A DNA stretch of 64,000 bases, from positions 54,942,501 to 55,006,500 of the forward strand of contig NW_026947496.1 in assembly GCF_034190915.1 (NCBI RefSeq), in the 5' to 3' direction. This DNA comes from Cavia porcellus. Taxonomy: Eukaryota > Chordata > Mammalia > Rodentia > Caviidae. Made by a program: the position numbers and the translations under genes. The stretch's first letter is position 1, and every line of letters begins with the position of its first letter. Positions 22,750-33,299 of the stretch are shown here, piece by piece. The notes beneath the pieces were generated by a model that made no database searches, was not told the DNA's origin, and saw nothing but the letters and a program-made list of their open reading frames with translations.

Positions 22750-23160
22750 GGGTAATCAAAAAATGCATTGCCAAAAATGATAGGATACGTGTGTTTAGAG
22801 CTGGGGGAGTACTTTGAGTATTTAGAGGGGAATTAAGGGCAATGTATCTCTTACTGTAATAAGTGATTAAAATTTAAGCACCCTCTGCACTTTTTGTCAG
22901 ACCTCATTGATCAAACATTTATGGCACTTTCTGCTGAATAAAAACATTACAGTGTGTCCTCATCCAACCCACTCAGCAGATCCAGCTCTGTGTGTCTTCT
23001 GGCTCCTCCCCAAAGTAAAAAATGACCATGAAAGGTAAGCATTTTAGAGCAACTCAGGCCACCAAGGTGGTCACAACAGTGCAACTAATGGCACTCAGGA
23101 AAGGGGACTTCCATAACTGCTTCAGAAAGTGGCAGAGACAATGAAACAAGTGAGGGTTTT
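22750..23160 (+). pseudogene. Mariner-like transposon copy B, degraded
   Basis: It begins 'gtaatcaaaaaatgcattgc', holds 'ataaaaacattacagtgtgt' and 'cttctggctcctccccaaag' (the FWL.PK block), and ends with the 'acttccataactgcttcaga' region, parallel to copy A. Frameshifted and internally deleted. It lies inside the older DNA transposon. Confidence 0.7.
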
Positions 23161-23164
23161 TTCA

Positions 23165-23645
23165 TTTTGTTTTTAGATCAGAATGTTCATTGAGAGAGAG
23201 AAAGCTTCTGTCTGAGAGAGAGACAGAAAGGGACCCAAGCAGGCTGCCAAAGGCCATGTTCTTTTTAGAGATTTTCATAGAGCAAAGCCACAAGGTGAGG
23301 AGGGTCTAAGGTGGGAAAAAATGGGAAATCGCAAGGTGGGCATGAGGTGGGACAGAGCAATCAATGGTCAACCAATAAGATTATGAGCATAGGGCCGGGG
23401 GTTTAGTCAGCAGCATAAGTACCTGCTTAGCAAAAGCCAGGTTGTGAGTTCAATCCCCGGTACCAAAAAAAAAAACAAGAAGATTATGAGTATAATTGCT
23501 CAGGTAAAATTGATTAAACCAGGATCAAATGGGGGAGCAAGGACAAGTATATTTGAAATGAGTTGGAGTCTTTCAGGGGGATTAGTGATAATTGGGTCTT
23601 CTTCTGTAATAAATTTTTTAAACTGTAGAGCCACCCTATTTTTGA
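23165..23645 (-). mobile_element. Possible LTR-like insert, family unknown
   Basis: Between the mariner remnant and the resumed DNA transposon lies sequence with a 'ttcattgagagagagaaagc' edge, 'ccaaccaataaga' (a CCAAT-type motif) and 'attgggtcttcttctg'. The layout resembles a reversed retroviral LTR, but I do not recognise it. The ID at 23392-23479 is inserted in it. Confidence 0.3.
23392..23479 (+). mobile_element. ID SINE with target-site duplication
   Basis: tRNA-Ala-derived body: 'gggccgggggtttagtcagc', 'gcataagtacctgc', B box 'gtgagttcaatcccc', 'ggtacc' and an A tail. Flanks 'aagattatgagcata' (23377-23391) and 'aagattatgagtata' (23480-23494) differ at one of 15 positions. This is clean evidence of L1-mediated insertion. 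Confidence 0.95.
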
Positions 23646-23740
23646 TCATACCATGAACAGTGCACTCCAATTTGGGCTGGCCACATTTGAAATACTTGAC
23701 AGTCATGTGTCCATACTGGACATTCATACTGGACGGTAAG
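23645..23740 (+). mobile_element. Old DNA transposon, 3' part of the interrupted copy
   Basis: 'acagtgcactccaatttggg', 'ctggccacatttgaaatact' and 'tccatactggacattcat' continue the consensus from 22748 to its 3' end ('actagccacatttcaagtgc...ctaccgtattggaca'). Confidence 0.65.
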
Positions 23741-23864
23741 GTTCTAAATTCTGACTGTTCAGCATATGCCTCCTGCCTAGTAGCAGCCTCATTTGAGATG
23801 TCCTAGAAATAGACTCCAAGTCTCCCAGCCCCTGCTGAACCACACTGTACATATTAGCAGCATC

Positions 23865-24155
23865 CAGTCTTAGTCTGCTGGGGTTGCTGTAACAAAGTGC
23901 CTCACACTGGATAACTTATAAATAGCAGAAATAGGTTGCTCCTGATTCTGGAGAATGGGAAACTTGAGAGAGGGACCAGCTGGCTGTCTCGCACTCTGCA
24001 TCCCCATGTAATGGAAGAGGCTGGGAGCTCACAAAGCCCTCTCATGAAGCCTGCCAAGAACCACATCTCCAAGGCCCCACTTCTTAATACCATTGTATTC
24101 AGTACTGAGTTTCAATATTCAAATTTAGAGGAACATCAACATTCAGACCATAGCT
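23865..24155 (-). mobile_element. MaLR-type LTR, reverse orientation
   Basis: 'cagtcttagtctgctggggt', 'gctgtaacaaagtgcctcac', 'ggataacttataaatagc' and 'gaggaacatcaacattcaga' plus 'ccatagct' are the complement of a MaLR LTR, with a central deletion. Confidence 0.8.
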
Positions 24156-24324
24156 ATCTCCACGTGGTCTCCGGTTCAGTTGTGGGCAGTGTAGCTCTAA
24201 GTCTTTCCACCGCTCCACACACTGAATCTATCACTTCATCCTGTTGAACTCACCTTTCCTGTGTACCTTGGATCTATCCCATTCACCCCACCCCCACCAA
24301 CCTGTACTCTTAGACTTTATTACA

Positions 24325-24765
24325 AATCAAAAGGCGTCCCCAAAAGACGCTGAAGTCCTAGCCCCAGTACCTGTGTCTGTGACTCTGTTTGCATGCAGGG
24401 CTTTTGCAGATGACTGAGTTAAAATGAGGCCATTAGGGTGTGCTCTAATCCAACATGCCTAGGGTCTTATAAAAAGTGAGCATTTGGTGACAGAAACACA
24501 TACAAGGAGATAACATATGAAGGCGAAGGCAGAGATTGGGGTGGTGGAACAGAAGCTAACAAACATCAAAGATGGCCAACAGACCACAAGGCACTGACTG
24601 GTAAGAGCCATGGCCCAGGTTCTCCCTCACAGTCCTCAGAAGGAGCAGCCCTGTCCATACCTTAATTATGGGCTTTAGCCTCCAGTCCTGTGAGATAATG
24701 AATTTGTCTTATGGAAGGCCTCCCATTTGGTATATTTAATTATAGCACCAAAGCAGACCAGTACC
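24325..24765 (+). mobile_element. MLT1-type MaLR LTR
   Basis: 'gctgaagtcctagccccagt', 'gtgactctgtttgcatgc', 'gttaaaatgaggccattagg', 'tctaatccaacatgcctagg', 'tgacagaaacacatac', 'tccagtcctgtgagata' and 'tggtatatttaattatagca' are successive MLT1 blocks. A nearly complete LTR. Confidence 0.85.
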
Positions 24766-24957
24766 CAACCAAGTCACTTCAATAGCTGTCAACACCCCTT
24801 CCATTCATGCCAACCCCTCCCTGACATGAGCTCTACAAAGGATGGATCCAGTCATGACCAGATGAATATTCTCAAAGCTAAACCAGGAGTAGATCATCCA
24901 CTCTCCACAGGACACCCATCTGCCCCTTCTATCACTCTGTACTCCTTTTCTGTCCAG

Positions 24958-24958
<1 letters not shown>

Positions 24959-25028
<70 letters not shown>

Positions 25029-25046
25029 CCTCCCTCCCTCCCTCTC
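24959..25046. repeat. (CT)n polypyrimidine microsatellite
   Basis: About 35 almost pure CT dinucleotides, then a (CCCT)n-like end. It makes an R/E frame on the minus strand and an S/L frame on the plus strand, both artefacts. Long mirror-symmetric polypyrimidine tracts can form H-DNA. Confidence 0.97.
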
Positions 25047-25049
25047 CAT

Positions 25050-27090
25050 TGCTTAACAGGCCACATTCCTTCTCTCCTCTGGACTTTGGCATATGCTGAT
25101 CTTTTCCCAAGAACTCTGGCCTCTCTCCTTCCCTGCTTGGTGCCTCTACCCATGTCCAAGGTCTTGCTTCTCTAAAGAGCCTTTACTGGTCACCCACCTA
25201 AAGTAAGGCTTCTACTGTCTTCTAACACCCTGTAGGTCCTTGAGAAGGCGCTACATTCAGTATGGACCAGTGATGGCCACCACAGGTTGCCTCACCTCTG
25301 TATCAGTGTACGGAGCTGCAGTACCTAGAAACTTCCCCTTGTGACCAACCACCCAAGCAATGGATCAGTAAACTCATTCCATGATCAGGGCTTAGAGTAG
25401 CTCACATATCACCCAACTTACACAGAACCAACAACAGACTCATCATGTATAGCAGGATGCTATACATGTAATGGGAGAGAGGTAGAAAATCCCAGGTCCT
25501 CATCCACAAGTCTTGGACAAGTGTAGCTTCCCAGGAACCAACACGGATGACTCCTTTGAACTCAGTGAGATCATATGTACGGATGGCCTGCCTGCCCCAG
25601 ATGCAGTGTGAATCTCATGATGGTGGCCCATTTGTACTGTTCCCCACCAAGCCCTGGGACACAGCACTGCTGACCTGGAGAACTGTGACAAATCCTGGAG
25701 GTACATACATGTGAATCAGACAAGGCTCACCAGGACTAGGGGTGCAGGGAGCTTGTTCGGTACACAAGGTCCTAGAGGCCACATGCAAAGGTAAGAACAT
25801 CCCCACAGGTACTGTCTGCAAGGTTTTCAAAGCCTGGTGACTTCACATGAAGGAATTCCTCAGTCTTATCTTGGGGCCCAGTAGGACAGATGGAGAATTC
25901 CAGAGCAATGGATAGCTTCTTTCCATCTTTGGCTGCGTTCTGTTTTCACAATTGTTTCTGGCAGAATTCTAAAGAAAAATGCAAACCAGATGTAGGGAGA
26001 AATGTTTTCTTTGTCAGGAGAAAGAGAGCACATTGCTTATCCTGCCACTCCTCACACATGGGTCACGTTCTTGCTTTAACTGGGGACCCGTGCGAAGAGG
26101 CTCCTCAACTCTCGCTGGCCTCCCACGCCCAGAGTGGTACTGGCCTCAGCCCTGTGCCCCAGGGCTCTCCAAGCTGGAGAAGCAGATGGAAATGTGATTC
26201 TGCTTCCCCTTTAGAAGACAGAGCCCTGTGGCTGCATAATGAGCCTGGAGCTTAATTGAAATAAATAAGAAAGCCTGTGCAAGCAGGCTGGGCAGGCTGC
26301 AGGGAATTAGTCATCTTTCTCTGGGAGTCTCTGGAAAAGACTGTCCCTGCCCTGGTCCTGCTGCTCATTCTCTGGGTCTTTGACATCAGCTGCTGGTGAC
26401 CCTGACCCAGAAAAACCATTTTAAGCCAAAACAACAAAGCAAGCCCAGTTTGGCTTTACCAAGCCTGAAACACACTCTCCCCAAGTTCTCCAATCGCCCT
26501 CACTGATTAGACTCCCCCACTAGAGCCGCATCTCCCTTCCCAGGCCCATCATGGTCCATCTGCCATGTAGGCCATCATCAGCTCATGGGGGGAAACCTCA
26601 CATCAATCACAAACACATGACAAGGGTGGTAATGGGGAGGACCTGTTCCTTCTCTGTGGCCCCTGATCCAGCAGCATAGTGTCAGCAACCCCTGGATGAC
26701 TGTGAGGATGACACGTTCCCAGGCTTACCTCACCTTCCCTCCCGGATCATAACCTTGGAGGGTACATACTGTCACAGTTTTAATAAGCCCTCTGGGTGCT
26801 TGTGACACCTGCTCTTCTTTAAGAACCACTTTGCTATTTATTATGCTTCCCAGGTTTCCCCACCCAGACTCGTCAGGAGCCAGGCAGGTGCTTGAAAGGA
26901 AGAAACTGTCTACCCTGAAAGGACTTGCCAACCAACTCTGGCTGATGAGAGCCAGGCAGACCATGGGCCCAACTTGGCTGGATGTTCCCATTCTTAAGAG
27001 TAGCTGCAAATATTGATTTTTTAAAAGTAGTGTCTCGTTTTTAAACCTGGCATTTTCTAGGCATGGCACAAAACTCTCTCCATCAACATC
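25050..27090. other. ~2 kb with no gene or recognised repeat
   Basis: Moderate-GC sequence without repeat families I can name. Open frames up to 121 codons (25890-26255 plus) show no known domains. Small exons or conserved elements cannot be excluded by eye. Confidence 0.4.
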
Positions 27091-27094
27091 TCTG

Positions 27095-28070
27095 TCTTGA
27101 GTTGCTGAAAGTTATTCTCAACTCAACCTTTCCTCTTCTCCCCAAGTCCCAACTGTGGGGACATCTTGCAGTGTCACCTTTGAGTATGTCCAGTGACTGC
27201 ACCCCACATCCACTCATCTGCAGCCCTGAGACATGCTACCATCCTCTCATCCTGAGCACATTCCATGGCACCATTCCCTGGCTTCCCAGAACTCAGTCTG
27301 GACCTTTGTATTTGAATCTCAACAAAGCAGGTAGAGCAGTGCTTTAAAATGCAAGTCAGAGCCTCACAGGCCTACGTCCCAGCCCTCTAAGGCAGGAAGA
27401 TTCCAAGCTGAAGCACAGCCTGGGCAACTTAGCAACTGAGTGCGACCCTGCCTCAAAATTTAAAAAAAATTTAAAAGCAGATGGAAATGTAGCTCAGTGT
27501 GAAAGCCCTGGATTCAATCCCCAGAATTAGAGGGGAGAAAAGCAAGCCAAATCACATCCCACCTCTGCTCAAATGCTATGGTGGCTCATACCACTCTATG
27601 TGAAAGCCCCAAGCCCCACAAGGCTCTTCACTTCCTGGACCTCTTGTCCTTCTCCAAGCTCCACGGGTCATCCTGGGCCTGCTCTAGTGAAGTCCTTGTG
27701 CTGACTCCACCAGGCTGGCAGATTCACTCATTTTCCCACTGCTTGGAACATTCCTCCTGGGCCAGCTTCCAGCTGCCTCACACCCCTGTCAAGGGTCTGC
27801 TCCAGTGCCTGTCCCCCAGGAGCCCAGCCGGAGGCCCTGTTCAGCACCCCCTCCCAGCACTCTGCCTCCCCCAGTGTGTACTGTTTATTTTAGCACTTAC
27901 ATAACATACTATCCCCAAACCTATTTTCTCGTCTGCATCCATCTGCTAGAATCTGAGCTCCCCTGAGCCAGGAATGTCTGTCTCGTTGGCTGGTGGCTCC
28001 CCAGCACCCAGAGCAGTACCCGACACACAATGTATTCACTCACTGGGTGTCGGATGAATAAGTGAATGAC
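27095..28070 (+). mobile_element. LINE L2, long 3' segment split by a B1-dID
   Basis: 'gttgctgaaagttattctca', 'cctcatcctgagcacattcc', 'acttcctggacctcttgtcc', 'actgcttggaacattcctcc', 'ctagaatctgagctcccctg', 'gagcagtacccgacacacaa' and 'ggatgaataagtgaatg' follow L2 to its very end. About 0.8 kb of L2 is retained around the SINE, which is unusually long for this ancient family. Confidence 0.8.
27361..27540 (+). mobile_element. B1-dID SINE inserted in L2
   Basis: A truncated B1 head ('aaggcaggaagattccaagc', 'caacttagcaactgagtg', 'gaccctgcctcaaaat'), an A-rich linker, then an ID-like tail ('gatggaaatgtagctcagtg', 'ggattcaatccccag'). L2 text resumes directly after it. The flanks 'aaaatgcaagtcaga' and 'aaaagcaagccaaa' look like an eroded target-site duplication. 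Confidence 0.85.
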
Positions 28071-28074
28071 CGCA

Positions 28075-29435
28075 GACCGGTTGCTGCACAGCCCCATATT
28101 AATCCTTCAGCAAGAATGTCTGAAAGCTGTTTCTCCAAGCCCAAATCTCACTTCTACTCATGGGAATTTCAGTCCTATCAACAGCTGATTCCAGGAAGAC
28201 TTAAGGACAGAAAGTCATTCTGGAGCTTTTGAATCAAGAGCCACCTCTGTTTCCTGTAGATAAGCCTGATCCTGCATGCAGTGTGGCCACCTGTGGGGCC
28301 TTCTTAGAGCTCACTCATCCTGTGGAGTGGCAGTGGTTGCCCTGCAGCCAGCAAGGAGTGGCTCTCAGCCAAAGTCCCCAGCATGCCTCTTGGCAGTGCT
28401 GGTCCCATGAGGTACTCGAAGAAGACAGCTCTGAAAGCCTCATTCCTCTTTTCCTTCTTGGTACTCACCGCATGTACTGCCATTTTAAAGGCTGCGGGAA
28501 GCCTGAGTGCCAGCACATTATCTCTATCTGCCTGTGTTTCTCCAATCTGTGACCCTGAACGTTCCCCACCAATGCTTCCCCTAGTGACACTTAGGGGAAC
28601 CGGTTTCACATGCTGCATCCATTTGAAGCAGGGAAATAGAGCTCTCAAGCAGTCTATCCCATCAGTCCAACTGGATGCATGTCATGGGCTTGTTGAGATA
28701 GCGACACTTCTTCAAGCCTGCATTGTGAAGCTAAGCATATGCTTTTCTCTCAACTACTCTCCCCAACCTGCAATATACCACCACCTCTGCCTTATCCGTG
28801 TCAACTGAATGCCTCTTACCATCACAAGTGATAGCAAAAGCAGCTCCTGCAGCGTTAAGCAGGCAAAAAAGGAACCTATGGGTTCACATAGCTGGAAGTC
28901 CAAAGGTTTGGTTCAGCTTCAGGCATGGCTGGATCAAGGATCAAACCATAATATCAGGACTCAGTCTCTATTCATCTTCCAGCTGAGCTTTCCTCTCCCT
29001 GGCACAGCACTACCCTCACCACTCTCAAGCTTAAATTGAGCTGTATGACTCAAAACCCTTCTGAAATGTCAATTTTAAAGGTTTAAGTTTCATTCTAATT
29101 GGGCCACTTAGGAACTATGACCATCCTTGAAGCAATCACTGTGACCATAAAGACAGGACACCTAGCAAGACAAACAAGGAATGAATGCATGAAGGGAAAA
29201 TCCCCCCACCTCGCAACTTCCGGCCATGTCGCCTGATGCAGGAGGACAAATGCTGAGAAAGCAAACCTCAAACATGTGCCACATGACCGTGGCACTCACC
29301 TTCAAACAATGCACCTCCTCCACGGCAGGGTCTATGACACTCCAGCCAGAGCCAAGGGAACCACGTACGCACAGAGTTCAGAGCACAGTGGAAAGCCCTC
29401 AGTTTCCCAAGAGGAACAACAAGTAGGAAATGCAG
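28075..29435. other. No gene or recognised repeat
   Basis: Open frames up to 141 codons occur on the plus strand (28383-28808), with an equally open minus strand. No recognised family. Confidence 0.4.
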
Positions 29436-29439
29436 AAGA

Positions 29440-29570
29440 CTGAGTGTCAGACACACGCGGCTCATAGTTCTGAACGTACGACCTTGGACAAGTTACTTAC
29501 TCTCTTTGAGTTTCAGTTTCCTTATCAATAAGATGTTTCCTGCTTGTGGTAGAAAATGTTGACAGTAAAG
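29440..29570 (+). mobile_element. MIR SINE
   Basis: 'acgaccttggacaagttact', 'tactctctttgagtttcag' and 'tttccttatcaataagatg' are the MIR core in order. Confidence 0.85.
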
Positions 29571-29574
29571 ATAA

Positions 29575-31140
29575 GTATAGTCACTTGAGTCAGCCCTTAT
29601 TCCTGCTCTGTGCCCAGATCTGTCCTACCCTCCTTGCTCCCATGCTTACATCAGCTCTGAACGTGAGTCATTCTCTCCCAAATGTCTGCTGGGACAACTG
29701 TTGTGGGGCGTCACAGGCAAATGTCTCCCTGTCTGTCTTGCTACTCCACCAGCAGGCAAGTGTTTCTTACAATCTGGCCTGCAGTCCTGGCAAGTGTAAC
29801 CCTAGTCAGCGCCTGGATCCTTGGCCAGAAGGAAGACCAGAAACAGAATTTCCAGCAGCTTCCAAGATTCACGGGAACCACAAAAGTCCTGGGGATAAAA
29901 CCAAAGTAAATACAAACATTCAGCATCATCCCATGCAAAACTCTACTGACTTGAGGTTCCAAAGGGAGAAAGGATGGCCAGACACCGAGCAAACAGCTCT
30001 GTTTCCCATATGAGGTGCTCGATTCAGCTGAGAGGAGAGGAGGATGCCAAATCCATTCTTCTCTACTGCTGAACAACAGTGGAGACAAAGAGAAGACAGG
30101 ATAAGTGAAGGGACACTGGGACCCATATTGTCAGCCACAGGTTTTCTGTATTACAAGGGGCACTTACGGACCAGTGCTCTAGGAGATAGTGATGAACCCT
30201 GAATCAGCATCTCACACCAGTAAGGAAAAGTGACCAGATGTCTCCTCTTGGAGTGCTAGATACACTATCACTTACTCTTTGGCCCACAACTGAGTACTAA
30301 GGCCAGGACATGTGTGGGTGTTCTGGACACCAGTGGACACAGAAAGCATTGGACCTGCCATAGCTGAGCCCAATCTGAGGCGCAGACAGGTGCCCACAAA
30401 CCCTTCGATAAAGGTGGAGCCTCGAGCTGTGAAAAACACTAAGAAAAAAGCCACCCTGGAGCCATAGGAGAGTCACTGGTGAGCTGTTCTCAGAGTGGGT
30501 GGGGAAGGACCCTCTGAGACGGCACCTCTGAACCCACATTGAGAATAAACAAGCTCCTGAGCGTGTGAAGGTGGGAAAGACCCCTGCTCAGCACCATGAA
30601 GAAACCACTGGGGCTGCAGCTTAGTGATGGGAGAAAAGAACAAACAGGGCTGAGAGCGAGGGGAGAAAGACTGCACTGGTGTGCTGGGTCCTGGATGAGT
30701 TTAGATCTTGGCCAGAAGGCAAAACCTCTTTTCTAAGTTGCCCCTAGAGTCCTGTCTGGAAACCTGTACATGTCTGAACTATGCCATTTGCATATGGCCT
30801 CATTTGCTTGGGCAACAGATGGTGCCCATGAGGGGACAGGGGTCCTTACAGTAAAACCCCAGCTCTCTTGGGGGCCTGTAGCCCACAAACCAGCAACCCC
30901 TGACTTGGAACAGATCAAGAGAAACCCAAGGGACCTCAGATGATCTATGCAGGGTGCAGGGTTAGAGGCAGACAAGGAGACAGAACAGGGGAACAAGCAG
31001 GCATTCACAGCAGCCACTGAGCAGCCTTCTCCTCACCAGGTCCACCTACAGGCCTCCAGGGACTGGACCCTGCACAGAGGCAACCTCAGGTTCTGCTGGG
31101 GTTTGGGACTAAGAGCATCAGCCATGGCAGGAAATGTAGA
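29575..31140. other. ~1.6 kb with no gene or recognised repeat
   Basis: Single-copy-like sequence of moderate GC. The 155-codon plus-strand frame at 29546-30013 starts inside a MIR tail and lacks any known domain. Confidence 0.4.
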
Positions 31141-31142
31141 CT

Positions 31143-31575
31143 GCATTAGTTTCCTAGGGCTGCTATAATGATTTGCTACAAACTCAGCCGCTCAAAGCAG
31201 CACACGCGCATCCCTGTTATCATCCTACAAGTCTCACATGGCTAAGATCAAGATGTCAGCATGGCTGCCACTCATTCCAGAAATTCCAAGAAAGAAGCTG
31301 TCCCCTCATCCTCTCCAAGGTCCAGAGGCCACTTGCTTTCCTCTCCTTCCCTGGTCAAGACCTGCAGGAACAGGTCAGATCCTCCTCACCTCTCCCAGAA
31401 TCCTCTTCTGCATGTCTCTTCCTTGTTCAAGGATGCCTTTGGTTCCATTGGCCCCGCCTGTAGGATCTCCACATCTCAAGGTCAGCTCAGGAGCAGCCTC
31501 AGTTTCCCCTTGCCATGGGAGCTAATGCATGCACAGATTCCAGAGACCTTTGAGGGCCTGCTATTCTGCCAGCCT
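31143..31575 (-). mobile_element. MLT1-type MaLR LTR, reverse orientation
   Basis: 'gcattagtttcctagggctg', 'ctataatgatttgctacaaa', 'gctaagatcaagatgtcagc', 'ggatctccacatctcaaggt' and the 'ggcctgctattctgcca' edge are the complement of an MLT1 LTR. Confidence 0.8.
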
Positions 31576-31579
31576 GGAT

Positions 31580-32030
31580 TCAACAACCACTTCCTTGCTG
31601 ACTGAAGCAGAGTTCAAAATGTCAGGAGGTCCTCACATGCCTGCGGTGCATATGCCAGTGACAGGCTCAGCCAGCCAGGGACATCTCTCAGCCACACCCA
31701 GGAGGGACAGGCAAGCACATTTAATGAGGCACAAGGACCACTCATGGAGTCCATCTTTCGTGCTTGCCTATTTCTTCCTGGAGAATCGGGTCTTCTGTCC
31801 AGAAATCTGGATTTGAGGCAGTCAATTAAAGGTGATTTGCAGCAGCTGAAAGGTTCCCTAAGGGTGAGGAAATGAGAGTCACATAAGGGGGCAAAGCTCG
31901 CACACATTGAGACTGAAGAGCAGAGTTTGCTTGTCCCTGCTGCCGGTCCCAGGATGGCGAGCCCTGGTGACCCCTGTGATTCCCTATGGCTAATCAGAAC
32001 CACAGGCACCGAGATCCAGCAGGAAGGGAC
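31580..32030. other. No gene or recognised repeat
   Basis: Nothing recognised. Frames of 70-130 codons on both strands lack family features. Confidence 0.4.
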
Positions 32031-32034
32031 ATAC

Positions 32035-32110
32035 AGGTTTTACAGAAGAGGTAACTGAGGCTGAGAGGTTGGGACTTGTTCAAGGTCACAGAGGACAGGA
32101 GTGAAGAAGG
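32035..32110 (-). mobile_element. MIR SINE fragment, reverse orientation
   Basis: 'ttacagaagaggtaactgag', 'gctgagaggttgggactt' and 'gttcaaggtcacagaggac' are the complement of the MIR core. Confidence 0.85.
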
Positions 32111-32146
32111 CAGGAGAACACAGAGCTGGGAGGTCTATCCACATAC

Positions 32147-32186
32147 TCTGTGTGTGTGTGTGTGTGTGTGTGCATGTGTGTGTGGG
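32147..32186. repeat. (GT)n microsatellite
   Basis: About 18 GT units with one CA interruption, followed by a G run. Probably length-variable. Confidence 0.95.
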
Positions 32187-32189
32187 GGG

Positions 32190-33105
32190 TGGCACTTTGC
32201 TTTAACTGGGGGTCACCCCCTCATGGGAAGGACAGCAGGGACTAAGGCTGCTAGCCCCCTGGCCCCATGTGCTCTGAGGGAAAGATGATCTAACAACTGC
32301 CTGCTCTCAGCTTGATCTGGCTAGCACCCCGGGCAGTCAGCCAAACCTGGAATTTTCCAAGCAGCTGGTTCAGCCACGGGAGCCCTGTGCAAGCATCATT
32401 ACCTGGACTGAGCCTCCAGGTCTCTGTGGGAGGATGAAGCACATGCACCGCCCCCCCGGGAGCCTGCTGACCCAGGGCACCTCCCCCCTGGGGCAGACCC
32501 AGCATGGCATGTGCTTGTTTCCCGGCAGCCAGTGCAGAGCACACTGCTGGAGTCTCAGACAGGTACCAGGAAGGAAACTTCCTGGAAGTGTCCCCTACTG
32601 GGCACAGCCCGTCCCAGAACCCCCCAAGGAGATGACATTTGGAAGTTTCCTCCACACCCCAGCTATGCTCAGCTTCTCTTTGCTGCTGAAAAACATCTGG
32701 CTGGCTTGGCACCTAAGCTGGGTAAAAATAGCATGCCATCTTGTGAGCGGGCACCACGCCACTGTGGCAGATGGAGACCAGCGCTGTCAGCCAAGAGGCT
32801 GCCAAACGGTACCAAATGCATGTGCAAAGGACAGGATTTGCAGCTGGAGGGGTCATAGGGCTGAGAGTCAGGACCCTAGGGGGAGGACCAGGAAATAGTA
32901 CAAGAGAGCCAGAGAGAGGGCAGGACTCCTTTGCCCCTCACAGAGGGGCCAGACAGAGCAAGAGAGGAACACAGTTAGACCCTTGTGGCTACAGGATACA
33001 ATGGTGAAGCCCTGAGCACCCTGAACAGTCACACACAAGGGAGAATCTGAACCCATGTGCCCTCTCAGAGGAGAACCAGAGGCAAATGGACGTCAAAGAC
33101 GGAAG
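32190..33105. other. GC-rich stretch, no gene recognised
   Basis: Several frames of 115-154 codons overlap on both strands (32290-32712 minus, 32434-32898 plus). Mutually overlapping long frames fit GC-rich non-coding DNA. No domain recognised. Confidence 0.4.
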
Positions 33106-33109
33106 CTCT

Positions 33110-33296
33110 GCTGGTGTGGTGGTGCATGTCTATATCCCAGGCCACTGGGGACTGAGACAGGAGGATCACCATCTCAGTCCCATCTTAGCAACTTAGCAAG
33201 CCTTTGTGTTAAAAATAAGGGGAGGGAGAGTGCTAGGAACATAATCTAGTGCAAAGGCCCTGGTTCTGTCCCCAGTACCACAAGAATAAAAAAAGA
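33110..33296 (+). mobile_element. B1-dID SINE
   Basis: A B1 head 'gctggtgtggtggtgcatgt', 'actgagacaggaggatcacc', a linker 'gtgttaaaaataaggg', then an ID-like tail 'gtgcaaaggccctggttctg', 'tccccagtacca', and an A-rich end. 'gaagctc' before and 'gaaagctc' after may be the target-site duplication. Confidence 0.85.
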
Positions 33297-33299
33297 AAA

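Noticed and set aside
24805..25159. Arg/Glu-rich minus-strand frames resembling an RE-repeat protein
   Set aside because: They are translations of the (CT)n tract.
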